Positions 26,173 through 34,968 of a stretch of DNA of 64,000 bases are shown piece by piece. Location of the stretch: positions 1 through 64,000 of the forward strand of contig CALXBE010000005.1 in assembly GCA_944386495.1 (NCBI GenBank), given 5' to 3'. Made by a program: the position numbers and the translations under genes. This DNA is from an uncultured Gemmiger sp. GTDB lineage: Bacteria > Bacillota > Clostridia > Oscillospirales > Ruminococcaceae. The notes below the pieces were generated by a model. It saw nothing but the letters and a program-made list of their open reading frames with translations. It did no database searches and had not been told where the DNA came from. Every line of letters begins with the position of its first letter. The first letter of the stretch is position 1.

Positions 26173-27135
26173 ATGCTGATCAGTCTTATTGTCCCCTGTT
26201 ATAACGAGGAAGAGGCCCTTCCTCTCTTTTATAAGGAAGCAACCGGGGTAGCTCATACCCTGGCCGAGACCCGCCAGGCTCAGGTGGAATTTATTTTTGT
26301 GGACGACGGCAGCCGGGACAAAACCCTGGAGATCTGCCGGAAACTGGCCCGGGAGGACCAGCGGGTCAGATACATCAGTTTCAGCCGGAACTTTGGTAAG
26401 GAGGCCGGAATTTATGCAGGCCTCAAGGCGGCCAAAGGAGACTATGTAGCCATGCTGGATGCAGACCTGCAGGACCCGCCTGCCCTGATTCCCGAAATGC
26501 TTCGGAGCCTTCTGGAGGAAGGGTACGACTGCGCTGCCACCCGCCGGGCCACCCGGGCAGGGGAACCCCCCATCCGGAGCTTCTTCGCCCGGATGTTTTA
26601 CCGGATCATCAATAAAATGAGCGATACCCAGATTGTGGATGGAGCCCGGGACTTCCGGCTTATGAACCGGAAGATGGTGGATGCCATCCTGGAACTGGGA
26701 GAGTATAACCGGTTTTCCAAGGGAATCTTCAGCTGGGTAGGATTCAAGACCAAGTGGTACAGCTATGATAATGTGGAGCGAGTAGCCGGAAAGACCAAGT
26801 GGAATTTCTGGGGGCTGCTCCTTTACTCCATTGAGGGAATCATCGGATTTTCCACTGCACCCCTGGCCCTGGCTGCCATTGCGGGAATCCTGTTCTGTCT
26901 GCTGGCCTTCATTGGTATGATTTTCATTATCTTCCGGGCGCTCCTTTTTGGGGACCCCACTGCAGGATGGCCCAGCCTGGTATGTATTATTCTGATGGTT
27001 TCCGGTGTGCAGATGTTCTGCCTGGGAATCGTGGGTGAATACCTGGCCAAGACCTATCTGGAGGTAAAGCGGCGCCCCCTTTATCTGGTAAACGAGACGG
27101 AAGAAAACCTGTCCCGGAAAGAAGAAGCGGACTGA
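26173..27135 (+). CDS. DPM1/GtrB-type membrane glycosyltransferase
   Basis: 320 residues. GT2 domain (about 1-225): MLISLIVPCYNEEEALPLFY, FIFVDDGSRDKT, AMLDADLQDPP with the metal-binding DxD. Two C-terminal membrane helices (about 234-262 and 270-302) and a cytosolic tail. The family moves a sugar from a nucleotide sugar to undecaprenyl phosphate to make a lipid-linked donor for wall or surface glycan decoration. ATG 26173 starts the conserved sequence; GAAAGAGG precedes it. The longer frame upstream begins in the promoter and is rejected. Confidence 0.9.
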   Translation: MLISLIVPCYNEEEALPLFYKEATGVAHTLAETRQAQVEFIFVDDGSRDKTLEICRKLAREDQRVRYISFSRNFGKEAGIYAGLKAAKGDYVAMLDADLQDPPALIPEMLRSLLEEGYDCAATRRATRAGEPPIRSFFARMFYRIINKMSDTQIVDGARDFRLMNRKMVDAILELGEYNRFSKGIFSWVGFKTKWYSYDNVERVAGKTKWNFWGLLLYSIEGIIGFSTAPLALAAIAGILFCLLAFIGMIFIIFRALLFGDPTAGWPSLVCIILMVSGVQMFCLGIVGEYLAKTYLEVKRRPLYLVNETEENLSRKEEAD

Positions 27136-27148
27136 TGAAAAATCCTTA

Positions 27149-27178
27149 TTGACTAATAACGGAATAATTTGTTATACT
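27149..27178 (+). promoter_or_regulatory. Promoter of the lipoprotein gene
   Basis: TTGACT (27149-27154), 18 bases, TATACT (27173-27178), 66 bases before the start codon. Confidence 0.7.
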
Positions 27179-27243
27179 AACGACATTGCCCTGTTAAAAC
27201 AAAGACAGGCGGTAACTATAAAGCATATAAGGAGAATATACAA

Positions 27244-27678
27244 ATGAAGAAGTGGATTGCACTCGTGCTGGCCCTGGTGCTGGCCCTGTCTCTCACTGCC
27301 TGCGGCAAGAAGATGGCCGATGGCGTTTATACAGCAGAGATCGACGATGCCGCTACCGAAGCCGCTTACGGCTGGCGGGATACTCTGGTCGTAGAGTATA
27401 AGGATGGAAAGATGGTTTCCGCCTCCTTTGAGAGCTACGACGCCGACGGAAACAAGAAGAGCGAGACCACCCCTGAGACTTACCCCATGGACCCCGCTCC
27501 TTCCCAGTGGATCCCCACCCTCAGCGCCAATGTGCTGGAGGCAGGTGAGGCCAAGCGGATCGACAATGTTGCCGGTGCTACCCTGGCCAGCAACAATGCC
27601 AAGGCTCTGCTGGAGGCCATTGAGGAGAACGGCGTTGCCGGTGAGACCATCCAGGTTTCCGTTTCCGCCGCTGAGTAA
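27244..27678 (+). CDS. FMN-binding-domain-like lipoprotein
   Basis: 144 residues. A lipoprotein signal (MKKWIALVLALVLALSLTAC, Cys20 as lipid anchor) is followed by one domain beginning DGVYTAE and ending with IDNVAGATLASNNAKALLEAIEE. The motif DNVAGAT fits the D-x-x-(S/T/A)-G-A-T form that ApbE flavin transferase modifies with FMN on the Thr, as in RnfG/NqrC-type domains (the most usual residue before GAT is S). It is thus a candidate outside-facing flavoprotein in electron transfer; the first residue of the motif and short length make this likely, not certain. Ribosome site AAGGAGA. It has its own promoter and terminator. Confidence 0.75.
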   Translation: MKKWIALVLALVLALSLTACGKKMADGVYTAEIDDAATEAAYGWRDTLVVEYKDGKMVSASFESYDADGNKKSETTPETYPMDPAPSQWIPTLSANVLEAGEAKRIDNVAGATLASNNAKALLEAIEENGVAGETIQVSVSAAE

Positions 27679-27690
27679 TCTTTAAAACAA

Positions 27691-27724
27691 AAAATCGGAG
27701 AGCCAAACGGCTCTCCGATTTTTT
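27691..27724. terminator. Bidirectional terminator
   Basis: AAAATCGGAGAGCC (27691-27704) pairs with GGCTCTCCGATTTT (27709-27722) around AAAC, with further T residues. Lies between the lipoprotein gene and the convergent MATE gene. Confidence 0.92.
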
Positions 27725-27729
27725 TATGT

Positions 27730-29103
27730 TCATGCTTCCGCAGTTTCCGAAGCAGGGGCAGGGTCACTCTCGGAGACTTCCCGGCCCACGATCTGCTGCC
27801 GGTAGAAGATGAGAGAGAGGACGGCGGCCACAGTCCAGCCCACAGGCCAGGCACACCAGATTCCGGTGGAGCCCAGGACGGTGCCGGACAGCAGGAAGGC
27901 CAGACCCACACGAAGGATCAGGTCGGTGAAGGTAGCGATCATGAATTTGCCCATGATCCCGCTGCCACGCAGGATGCCGTCTGCCACCAGCTTGGCGGAT
28001 ACGATGAAGTAGAAGGGAGAAAGGATCCGGAGGAACTGGATTCCGGTATCCAGAGCGGTCTGGGTGGGATTGTCGATAAAGAATCCCAGCAGAACATTTC
28101 CGCAGAAGAAGTAAATCAGGAAGAAGGGAATGGTCAGCAGCCAGACCAGCTTGATCCCGGCCTTGAAACCGGCCCGGATACGGTCCCACTTGCCTGCGCC
28201 CATGTTCTGGGCGGTGTAGTTGGAAATACCGTTTCCGATGGTGGTGTAGGAGGTGATGACCAGGTTATTGATCTTCACCGAGGCGGAGTAACCTGCCATG
28301 ACACCGGAACCGAAGCCGTTGATAACACCCTGAATCAGCAGGTTGCCCACCGAGATGAAGCTCTGCTGGAGGATGCTGGGGATTGCGATGATGACAAACC
28401 GCCGGAGGAGGGGCAGGGAGAAGAGTTCCACCTTGCCGGTGGTATGTACTCCCTGAAGCCGTTTCCAAACAGTGACTACCGCCAGAATACAGCTGACTCC
28501 CTGGCAGAGGAAGGTGGCCCAGGCTACACCTGCAACCCCCATGTCAAAGGCTGTGACAAAGAGGATATCCACCGCCACATTGGCTGTGGAGGAGAAGGCC
28601 AGGAAGAGGAAGGGGGTCCGGGAATCTCCCAGAGCGGAGAAGATACCGGTGGCAATGTTGTAGAAGAAAACGAAGGGCAGACCCCAGACATAGATGTCCA
28701 GATAAATCTTGGAATCCTGGAATACCTCCGCAGGGGTGTGGATGGCTTCCAGAATGGGGTCGCAGCCGAAATAGCCCAGCAGCATAAGGAGGATGCAGAC
28801 CCCGGCACTGAACAGCCCCGCCGTGTAGATGGCGGTCTTCATCCGGTTATACTCCTTGGCGCCGAACAGCTGGGAGACTACCACCGAGCAGCCTATGTTG
28901 CAGCCGAAGGCAAAGGCAATAAAAATGAGGGTTACTTCATAGCTGTTCCCGATGGCAGCCAGAGCGTTCTCACCCACGAACTTTCCCGCTACCAGGCTGT
29001 CCGCAATGTTGTAGAGCTGCTGGAAGATAATGCTGCCGAAAAGGGGCAGGCAGAATCGCCAGAGCACTGTTTCAGGACGGCCTGTGGTCAAATCCTTGTT
29101 CAA
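27730..29103 (-). CDS. MATE-family efflux transporter
   Basis: 457 residues, about 12 membrane helices. LPLFGSIIFQQLYNIADSLVAGKFVGENALAAIG in the first half and its repeat in the second half (IPSILQQSFISVGNLLIQGVINGFG) are the MATE duplication. These carriers export drugs or metabolites with Na+ or H+. I choose the TTG at 29103 because it begins MNKDLTTGRPE, the usual N-terminus, with AAGTAGGTG upstream; the frame can be read back to GTG 29142 but that part has no family sequence and would leave almost no leader after the promoter. Confidence 0.9.
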   Translation of the reverse strand: MNKDLTTGRPETVLWRFCLPLFGSIIFQQLYNIADSLVAGKFVGENALAAIGNSYEVTLIFIAFAFGCNIGCSVVVSQLFGAKEYNRMKTAIYTAGLFSAGVCILLMLLGYFGCDPILEAIHTPAEVFQDSKIYLDIYVWGLPFVFFYNIATGIFSALGDSRTPFLFLAFSSTANVAVDILFVTAFDMGVAGVAWATFLCQGVSCILAVVTVWKRLQGVHTTGKVELFSLPLLRRFVIIAIPSILQQSFISVGNLLIQGVINGFGSGVMAGYSASVKINNLVITSYTTIGNGISNYTAQNMGAGKWDRIRAGFKAGIKLVWLLTIPFFLIYFFCGNVLLGFFIDNPTQTALDTGIQFLRILSPFYFIVSAKLVADGILRGSGIMGKFMIATFTDLILRVGLAFLLSGTVLGSTGIWCAWPVGWTVAAVLSLIFYRQQIVGREVSESDPAPASETAEA

Positions 29104-29159
29104 TACAAATACACCTACTTTTCCCACAAAGTATGCCGGCACATACCGGTACCGGGATT

Positions 29160-29188
29160 ATTGTAGACCTTCCTGTAAAGTTTGTGAA
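29160..29188 (-). promoter_or_regulatory. Promoter of the MATE gene
   Basis: On the minus strand TTCACA (29188-29183), 17 bases, TACAAT (29165-29160). Confidence 0.6.
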
Positions 29189-29213
29189 GGGCAATACTCC
29201 ACAAGATTTTTTC

Positions 29214-29260
29214 CACCAAAAGGGCCGGACACTGTGAAGCTTTCCACAGTATCCGGCCCT
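29214..29260 (-). terminator. Terminator of argS
   Basis: Arms 29221-29236 and 29245-29260 form a 16-bp stem with one mismatch; on the minus strand TTTT follows. It ends the DUF1934-argS transcript. Confidence 0.8.
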
Positions 29261-29281
29261 TGTTTGCGGCAAAAAACGGTA

Positions 29282-31096
29282 TTACATTACTTCGGGAACA
29301 GTGATCTTGAACATGGTGAGAATGTTCCGGATGACAGCCCGTACCCCCAGACAGAGGGCCAGACGGGCCTGGAGCAGCTGAGGCTCAGCGCCCTTGATCC
29401 GGCAGCTGTTGTAGAACTTGTGGAAGGCGGCGGCCAGGTCCACGGCGAACCGGGTGATCCGGGCAGGGTCATACTTCTGGGCGGCCACCACGATCTCGGC
29501 GGGGAAGGCAGCCAGCATCCGGATCAGCTCCATCTCAGCGGGCTGGGTGAGGAGGCTGGGGTCTACGGTATCCACTCCGGCGAAGGGAGTGCCTTCCTCC
29601 TCCATCTTTTTCAGGATGGAGCAGATGCGGGCGTGGGCGTACTGCACATAGTAGACAGGGTTGTCGCTGTCCTCCTTGATGGCCAGGTCCAGGTCAAAGT
29701 CCATGGGGCTGCCGGCCTCCCGCTGGTTGAAGAAGAACCGGGCGCTGTCGATGGGCACCTCGTCCAGCAGGTCGGTGAGGGTGATGGCCTTGCCGGTCCG
29801 CTTGCTCATCCGGACAGGCTGACCGTCCTTGATCAGGTTGACCAGCTGCATGAGGACCACATCCAGGCGGCTGCCGTCCAGGCCGATGGCGTCCATGGCG
29901 CCCTTCATCCGGGCTACATGACCGTGGTGGTCGGCGCCCCAGATGTCGATGGCCTTTTCAAAGCCACGGACGGCCAGCTTGTTGTAGTGGTAGGCAATGT
30001 CGGCAGCAAAGTAGGTGGGGATGCCGTTGGCACGGACCAGAACCTCGTCCTTTACCTCGTCGGTGCCGTCCTCGTTCTTTTTCTTGTTGGCAACGCCGTA
30101 CTTCTCGGCATACTGGGCGCTGCGGTACATGACGCTTCCATCCTCAGCTTTGTAGCAGGCGCCGTTGTCCAGCAATTTCTGCACTACGCCCATGACAGCG
30201 CCGCTGTCGTGGAGGGTGCTCTCCCGGAACCAGACATCATACTGGATCCGGTACTTGAGCAGGTCACGCTCCAGCCCGGCCACATTCTTGGGCAGGCCGT
30301 ATCCGATGAGGGCATTTTTCAGCTCCTCAAAGGGAGCGCTGGCGTACAGCTCGTCCCCGGAAAGGTTCTTGCAGGCCTGGGTCTGGGAAGCGTACTCCTC
30401 CCCGTGGAGCTGGGTGAACTCCTGGGCCAGGGCGATAATGTCGGCGCCCTGGTAGCATTCCTGGGGCAGGGGGAAGGCTTCCTCTCCGAACTGACCCTGG
30501 AGGTACCGTACCCCCAGGCTCTTGCCAAACTTCTGGATCTGGTTGCCGGCATCGTTTACATAGAACTCCCGGCAGACTTCATGACCGCTCCAGTCCAGCA
30601 CGGCAGCCAGACCGTCGCCCAGGGCGCCGCCCCGGGCATTGCCCAGGTGCATGGGGCCAGTGGGGTTGGCGGAGACAAACTCCACATTCATCTTCTTGCC
30701 CTTGCCGAAATCGGTGCGGCCATACTCCGGGTTGGTGGCGGCTGCCAGAACCACTCCGTCGAACCAGCTCCGGGAGAGGAACAGGTTGATGAAGCCGGGA
30801 CCGGCCACCTCTGCCCGGTCAAAGCAGCTGCCGGACAGGTCCAGGTGGGCCAGCAGGGTGTCGGCAATCGTTTTGGGGGCTTTCCGCCATACCCGGGCGC
30901 CGGCCATGGCAATGTTGCTGGCCACATCGCCGTTCTTGGTGTCTCCGGGAATCTCGGTGATGAACTGGGGCAGGTCTCCCTGGGGAAGACTGCCGTCGGC
31001 CATGGCGGCCTGGGCGGCCCGGCTCAGAAAGCCGTAAGCCTCATCCAGAGCAGCCTGGCGGGGGTTATAGTTTTTGTAGTCGGTTGCCATAGACAT
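29282..31096 (-). CDS. argS: Arginyl-tRNA synthetase
   Basis: 604 residues, class I synthetase that charges tRNA-Arg. HIGH-type motif NPTGPMHLGNARGG, KMSKS-type motif PVRMSKRTGKAITL, N-terminal additional domain and C-terminal anticodon-binding domain ending FKITVPEVM. Length is slightly above the E. coli enzyme. Ribosome site AAAGGAT. Preceded by the DUF1934 gene with 23 bases between. Confidence 0.96.
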   Translation of the reverse strand: MSMATDYKNYNPRQAALDEAYGFLSRAAQAAMADGSLPQGDLPQFITEIPGDTKNGDVASNIAMAGARVWRKAPKTIADTLLAHLDLSGSCFDRAEVAGPGFINLFLSRSWFDGVVLAAATNPEYGRTDFGKGKKMNVEFVSANPTGPMHLGNARGGALGDGLAAVLDWSGHEVCREFYVNDAGNQIQKFGKSLGVRYLQGQFGEEAFPLPQECYQGADIIALAQEFTQLHGEEYASQTQACKNLSGDELYASAPFEELKNALIGYGLPKNVAGLERDLLKYRIQYDVWFRESTLHDSGAVMGVVQKLLDNGACYKAEDGSVMYRSAQYAEKYGVANKKKNEDGTDEVKDEVLVRANGIPTYFAADIAYHYNKLAVRGFEKAIDIWGADHHGHVARMKGAMDAIGLDGSRLDVVLMQLVNLIKDGQPVRMSKRTGKAITLTDLLDEVPIDSARFFFNQREAGSPMDFDLDLAIKEDSDNPVYYVQYAHARICSILKKMEEEGTPFAGVDTVDPSLLTQPAEMELIRMLAAFPAEIVVAAQKYDPARITRFAVDLAAAFHKFYNSCRIKGAEPQLLQARLALCLGVRAVIRNILTMFKITVPEVM

Positions 31097-31119
31097 AGTG
31101 CAGAAATCCTTTCTCTTTC

Positions 31120-31560
31120 TTAGTTGAGCAGTGATTTTACAGTGACCCGGACCAGATTCCGGCTGAGGAGCGCCTCGTTGCCGCTGTCCAGAGTATAGCT
31201 GAAGTGGATGTCTCCCCCGTCTTCGCTGAGGGCGTGGGTGATCTCGTCGGCGGAGACCCCCAGATTCATGCTGCCGTAACCGGTTTCATAGTGGCATACA
31301 TGGCGGACGCCTTTTTCAATGATAAGCTGGCTGGGCATGGGACCGTGGCGGAGCATGGATACCTGACGGGAATCCTCGCTCACCTTCAGGGTGGTGGTGC
31401 AGCCCTCGTAGCCGGTGGTCTCGCTTTCTTTATAGGTAATATAGTAATTGCCGTCCCGGTGGGTGAAATAGCCCCGGGTCATCAGCTCTACGGTGTCGTT
31501 GTCCTCTCCCTGTTCCATGGTTCCCCGGATGGTGATCATGCAGTTTTCAGGCAGATTCAT
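31120..31560 (-). CDS. DUF1934 (YwiB-like) protein
   Basis: 146 residues, calycin-like small beta-barrel protein of unknown function. MITIRGTMEQGEDNDTVELMTRGYFTHRDGNYYITYKESETTGYEGCTTTLKV is the family opening. B. subtilis ywiB also lies directly before argS, so the pairing is conserved. Ribosome site GGGAGG. Confidence 0.85.
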   Translation of the reverse strand: MNLPENCMITIRGTMEQGEDNDTVELMTRGYFTHRDGNYYITYKESETTGYEGCTTTLKVSEDSRQVSMLRHGPMPSQLIIEKGVRHVCHYETGYGSMNLGVSADEITHALSEDGGDIHFSYTLDSGNEALLSRNLVRVTVKSLLN

Positions 31561-31608
31561 AAAACCGCCTCCCTTCCTTATTACATTTATATATAGGCTC
31601 CGGATGAG

Positions 31609-32424
31609 TCAATAGGTGTCAATGGCGATTTGAATCACCCTGCCGCCGGCGTATTCTCCCAGGAAAATATCCGCATTGGCCGCAAAGCTTTCGGTGGTAT
31701 CGCTGACAAAATAGGTGGCTTTTCCCTCTCGTCCCGGCTGGGCCAGCAGGTCCAGGTCCGCCAATGCCAGTTTGACGGCATCAGCGGTTTCCCGGCCTAC
31801 ATCAATGAGGGTGACCTGAGGCCCCATGAACCGGGCGATCATAGGAGCCAGCAGGGGATAGTGGGTGCAGCCCAGAATCAGGGTGTCCACTCCCGCGGCC
31901 TTTACCGGTTCCAGATACTGGGCAATCACCAGCTCGCTCACCTGGTTGTGGTCCCCGAAGAACCCGTTCTCCACCAGGGGAACGAAGAGGGGGCAGGCCA
32001 CCGAGGTGATCTGGTACCGGGGGTCCATATCCCGCAAAGCGGCGGGATAGCTGCCGCTGCGGATGGTGGCGGAGGTACCGATGACGCCGATTTTTCCGTT
32101 TCGGGTGGCTTTGGCCGCAGCCCGGCAGGCACAGCTCACCACCCCGGTATAGGGGACAGGAAGCCGGGCGGCCTCATGGGTGGGATAGGTGCTGCTGATG
32201 GTGCCGCAGGCGGCCAGAAGGAATTTCACATCCTGCTTGAGAAGGAACCGGATGTCCTGCCGGGCATACTGGAGGATGGTCTCACGGCTCCGGGTGCCGT
32301 AGGGGACCCGGGCGGTGTCTCCGAAAAAGACGATGTCCTCCCCGGGAAGGATCTTCCGCAGTTCCTTGACGGCGGTCAGCCCGCCCAAGCCTGAATCAAA
32401 TACCGCAATGGCCCGATTGTCCAT
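31609..32424 (-). CDS. murI: Glutamate racemase
   Basis: 271 residues. Makes D-glutamate for peptidoglycan by a two-cysteine mechanism. FDSGLGGLTAVKEL at the start, first catalytic Cys in LLAACGTISS (the usual form is A-C-N-T-A-S, so the Asn after Cys is Gly), second in LILGCTHYPLL. The ATG directly follows the ddl stop codon (TAAATG), so both are translated together. Confidence 0.94.
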   Translation of the reverse strand: MDNRAIAVFDSGLGGLTAVKELRKILPGEDIVFFGDTARVPYGTRSRETILQYARQDIRFLLKQDVKFLLAACGTISSTYPTHEAARLPVPYTGVVSCACRAAAKATRNGKIGVIGTSATIRSGSYPAALRDMDPRYQITSVACPLFVPLVENGFFGDHNQVSELVIAQYLEPVKAAGVDTLILGCTHYPLLAPMIARFMGPQVTLIDVGRETADAVKLALADLDLLAQPGREGKATYFVSDTTESFAANADIFLGEYAGGRVIQIAIDTY

Positions 32425-33498
32425 TTATACACCTGCTCTTTCAAAGGCCAGCTGGACCAGAGCATCCAGCAGACGGGGCACGGGCAGACCGGTGGCTTCC
32501 ATCAGCTGGGGATACATGCTGATGGCGGTGAAACCGGGCAGAGTGTTGATCTCGTTGATGAGGACCCGTCCTGTTTCCTTCTCCACAAAGAAGTCACACC
32601 GGGCCAGGCCGGTGCAGCCCAGGGCACGGTATGCCTTGATGGCCAGACCTTTGACCTCCTCCAGCTTCTGAGGGGCCAGACGGGCGGGAATCAGGGTCTT
32701 GCTTACCCCGTTCTTGTACTTGTCGTCGTAGGTGTAGAACTCGGCCCCGGCCAGAATCTCTCCGGGAAGGGTGGCGCTGACCAGGTCGTTGCCCAGGGCG
32801 GCGCACTCCACTTCCTGACCATCCACGAACTCCTCAAAGATGACCTTGTCATCCTCCATGAGGGCGGTGCGGACTGCCTGTTCCAGTTCGGCCCGGTCGT
32901 GGGCCTTGGAAATTCCCACGCTGCTGCCGGCGTTGGCGGGCTTGACAAAGATGGGGTAGGACAGCTTTTCCAGCAGCCGGGCTTCCAGGGCATCCAGGTC
33001 CTTGGCCTCACTCCGGACACAGCAGTCCCAGGCACAGTGGGGAACACCGGCTGCATCAAACAGGGTGTTGGCCAGAGCTTTATCCATGCACAGAGCGCTG
33101 GCGGCCACGCCGCAGCCCACATAGGGGATGCCGGCCAGCTCAAACAGGCCCTGGATGGTGCCGTCCTCGCCGTTCTTTCCATGGAGGGCGGGGAAGACCA
33201 CATCAATGGGGCAGGGGGTGATCATCCCGTTGGACTGACGGATGAAGATGCAGTGGTCAGCCCGGTCAGCGCTGAACATGCACTTCCGGTTGCCGGGGTT
33301 CTCCTCCCAGCTGCCGTCTGCCACCTGCTCCGGGGTGGAAGAGGTGTGGAACCATCGCCCGTCCCGGGTGATGCCCACCGGAATGATCTCATACCGCTGG
33401 GGGTTCAGATTCTTCATAATGGTGCTGCAGCTCAGGCAGCTTATCTCATGCTCACTGGAAACTCCGCCAAACAGCAGAGCAATACGGATTTTACTCAT
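32425..33498 (-). CDS. ddl: D-alanine--D-alanine ligase
   Basis: 357 residues, ATP-grasp ligase that makes the D-Ala-D-Ala end of the wall peptide. LLFGGVSSEHEIS, FPALHGKNGEDGTIQGL, PIFVKPANAGSSVGISK, RCDFFVE and INEINTLPGFTAISMYPQL are visible. The Tyr in YTYDDKYKNG of the omega loop is the type found in D-Ala rather than D-Lac ligases. First gene of the ddl-murI operon; a TATAAT (33563-33558, minus) lies upstream but the -35 is weak. Confidence 0.95.
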   Translation of the reverse strand: MSKIRIALLFGGVSSEHEISCLSCSTIMKNLNPQRYEIIPVGITRDGRWFHTSSTPEQVADGSWEENPGNRKCMFSADRADHCIFIRQSNGMITPCPIDVVFPALHGKNGEDGTIQGLFELAGIPYVGCGVAASALCMDKALANTLFDAAGVPHCAWDCCVRSEAKDLDALEARLLEKLSYPIFVKPANAGSSVGISKAHDRAELEQAVRTALMEDDKVIFEEFVDGQEVECAALGNDLVSATLPGEILAGAEFYTYDDKYKNGVSKTLIPARLAPQKLEEVKGLAIKAYRALGCTGLARCDFFVEKETGRVLINEINTLPGFTAISMYPQLMEATGLPVPRLLDALVQLAFERAGV

Positions 33499-33650
33499 AC
33501 TCTCTTCTCCCGGCGGGCCTTTTTCGGAAAAACTTGAAAAAAGCCCACACTTACACTATTATAATTAAGCATACTATAACATAAATACTTTTCTAAATCC
33601 AGCCTTATTCCAGAAAAAGAAAAATCCCCCGGAAATCCGGCAAAAATCCG

Positions 33651-33679
33651 TTGACAGGGAGAAAAAAGTATGCTAATAT
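33651..33679 (+). promoter_or_regulatory. Promoter of rpmG-secE-nusG
   Basis: TTGACA (33651-33656), 17 bases, TAATAT (33674-33679). Confidence 0.8.
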
Positions 33680-33685
33680 GATAGC

Positions 33686-33824
33686 ACCTCTTTTTGTGGG
33701 GTTATTTTTTTGTGCCTGTTTTTGGCAGACACAAGGCAGTGCCCACATACCGAGGGAGGCTATGAAGCAGGCGGGTTTCCTTTACAAAATCCGCCTGAGA
33801 AACCGTTAAATGGAGGTGCCGAAA
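33686..33824 (+). promoter_or_regulatory. Long structured leader of rpmG
   Basis: About 140 bases separate the promoter from rpmG. The leader contains a stretch of seven T after a short G/C stem (about 33685-33711), an imperfect stem at about 33710-33734, and a stem AGGCGGGTTT (from 33769) with AAATCCGCCT (ending 33797). No known riboswitch or ribosomal leader class was recognised. The rest of 33499-33650, between ddl and the promoter, holds only A/T-rich sequence with minus-strand -10 boxes. Confidence 0.4.
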
Positions 33825-33974
33825 ATGCGTGTAAAGATTACTCTTGCCTGCACAGAATGCAAACAGCGTAACTACAATACCATGAAGAACAAGAAGAACA
33901 GCCCCGACCGGCTGGAGATGAAGAAGTATTGCCGTTTCTGCAAGAAGCACACTGTACATCGCGAAACCAAGTAA
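33825..33974 (+). CDS. rpmG: 50S ribosomal protein L33
   Basis: 49 residues, reading [22 protein letters not shown] at the start and [14 protein letters not shown] at the end. The two CxxC pairs make it a zinc-binding (C+) L33. Ribosome site TGGAGGTG. First gene before secE and nusG, the common Firmicute order. Confidence 0.95.
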   Translation: MRVKITLACTECKQRNYNTMKNKKNSPDRLEMKKYCRFCKKHTVHRETK

Positions 33975-33992
33975 GAAAGGCGGAGCGGTAAG

Positions 33993-34241
33993 ATGGCTGA
34001 CAAGAAAGAAACCAGCGCCAAGAAGCATGGCTTCCTGGCAGGGGTCAAGGGCTTTTTCGCTCGGATCGGCCGTTTCCTGAAGGAAACCCGCAGCGAGCTG
34101 AAGAAGGTTGTGTGGCCCAGCAAGAAGCAGACCAAGAACAACACCATTGTGGTTATCGTGGTAATTATCATCGCCGCTCTGGTGCTGATTGCCCTGGATT
34201 TCGCTTTCGGCGGAATCATTCGTCTGCTCATCGGCGCATAA
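33993..34241 (+). CDS. secE: Preprotein translocase subunit SecE
   Basis: 82 residues. Amphipathic segment RFLKETRSELKKVVWPSKKQT followed by one membrane helix (about 51-70), as in single-span SecE. It clamps SecY in the SecYEG channel. The basic N-terminal extension (MADKKETSAKKHG) is usual. Confidence 0.94.
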   Translation: MADKKETSAKKHGFLAGVKGFFARIGRFLKETRSELKKVVWPSKKQTKNNTIVVIVVIIIAALVLIALDFAFGGIIRLLIGA

Positions 34242-34271
34242 GCGCTCTGCAAACAAACGGAGGATACAAGC

Positions 34272-34811
34272 ATGGAACAACAGGCATTGTGGTATGTGGC
34301 CCATACCTATTCCGGCTACGAGAACAAAGTGGCCCAGGACCTTTTGACCATGGTGGAAAACCGTCACTTGCAGGATGTCATCTGCGATGTTAAGATCCCT
34401 ACCGAGACCGTCATCGAGGACCAGCTGGACAAGCAGGGAAACCGGATCGGTCAGAAAGAGGTCCAGCACAAAATCTACCCCGGTTATGTATTCATCAAGA
34501 TGGTCATGACCGATGAGACCTGGTACATTGTGCGGAACACCCGCGGTTGTACCGGCTTTGTGGGCCCGGGAAGCAAGCCCGAACCCCTCAGCGAGGCCGA
34601 GGTGGCCAAGCTGGGTGTGGAGATGGTTTCCATGGCTCAGGTGGATTTCAATGTAGGTGACAATGTGGAGATCATCGCCGGTCCCATGGAAGGCTTCGTG
34701 GGCCTGGTGGAGGAGATCGACACCCAGAACCGGAAGGTTCGGGTCAAGGTATCCATGTTCGGCCGGGAGACCCCCGCAGAGCTGGATATTGCACAGGTGA
34801 AACTCCTGTAA
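34272..34811 (+). CDS. nusG: Transcription termination/antitermination protein NusG
   Basis: 179 residues. NGN domain (ALWYVAHTYSGYENKVAQDLLTMVENR ... YPGYVFIKMVMTDETWYIVRNTRGCTGFVG) and KOW domain (FNVGDNVEIIAGPMEGFVGLVEEI). Binds RNA polymerase and affects pausing and termination. Follows secE by 30 bases. Confidence 0.96.
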   Translation: MEQQALWYVAHTYSGYENKVAQDLLTMVENRHLQDVICDVKIPTETVIEDQLDKQGNRIGQKEVQHKIYPGYVFIKMVMTDETWYIVRNTRGCTGFVGPGSKPEPLSEAEVAKLGVEMVSMAQVDFNVGDNVEIIAGPMEGFVGLVEEIDTQNRKVRVKVSMFGRETPAELDIAQVKLL

Positions 34812-34968
34812 AAGGGTGGCCGTCCCCTGACGGTCAAAGCCGAAGATTCATCAATAGTTCGGATCATAACCGCATGCGGTTTTGATAGGGCGCGGCATTC
34901 CGCCGTGCCCGTGGGAGGTTCCCCCAAACGGAACCGAACGAACCACAAAATTTGGAGGTGCATTGAAC
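34812..34968 (+). promoter_or_regulatory. Structured spacer between nusG and rplK
   Basis: 157 bases without a gene. It holds the palindrome AACCGCATGCGGTT (34868-34881) and a 9-bp stem GGGCGCGGC/GCCGTGCCC (34888-34896 with 34902-34910, one G-U). The rplK-rplA operon is controlled by protein L1 in other bacteria; whether this stem is the L1 target is inference. Confidence 0.4.

Noticed and set aside
27691-27724. Small ORFs around the terminator
   Set aside because: Only hairpin sequence; no start with ribosome site.
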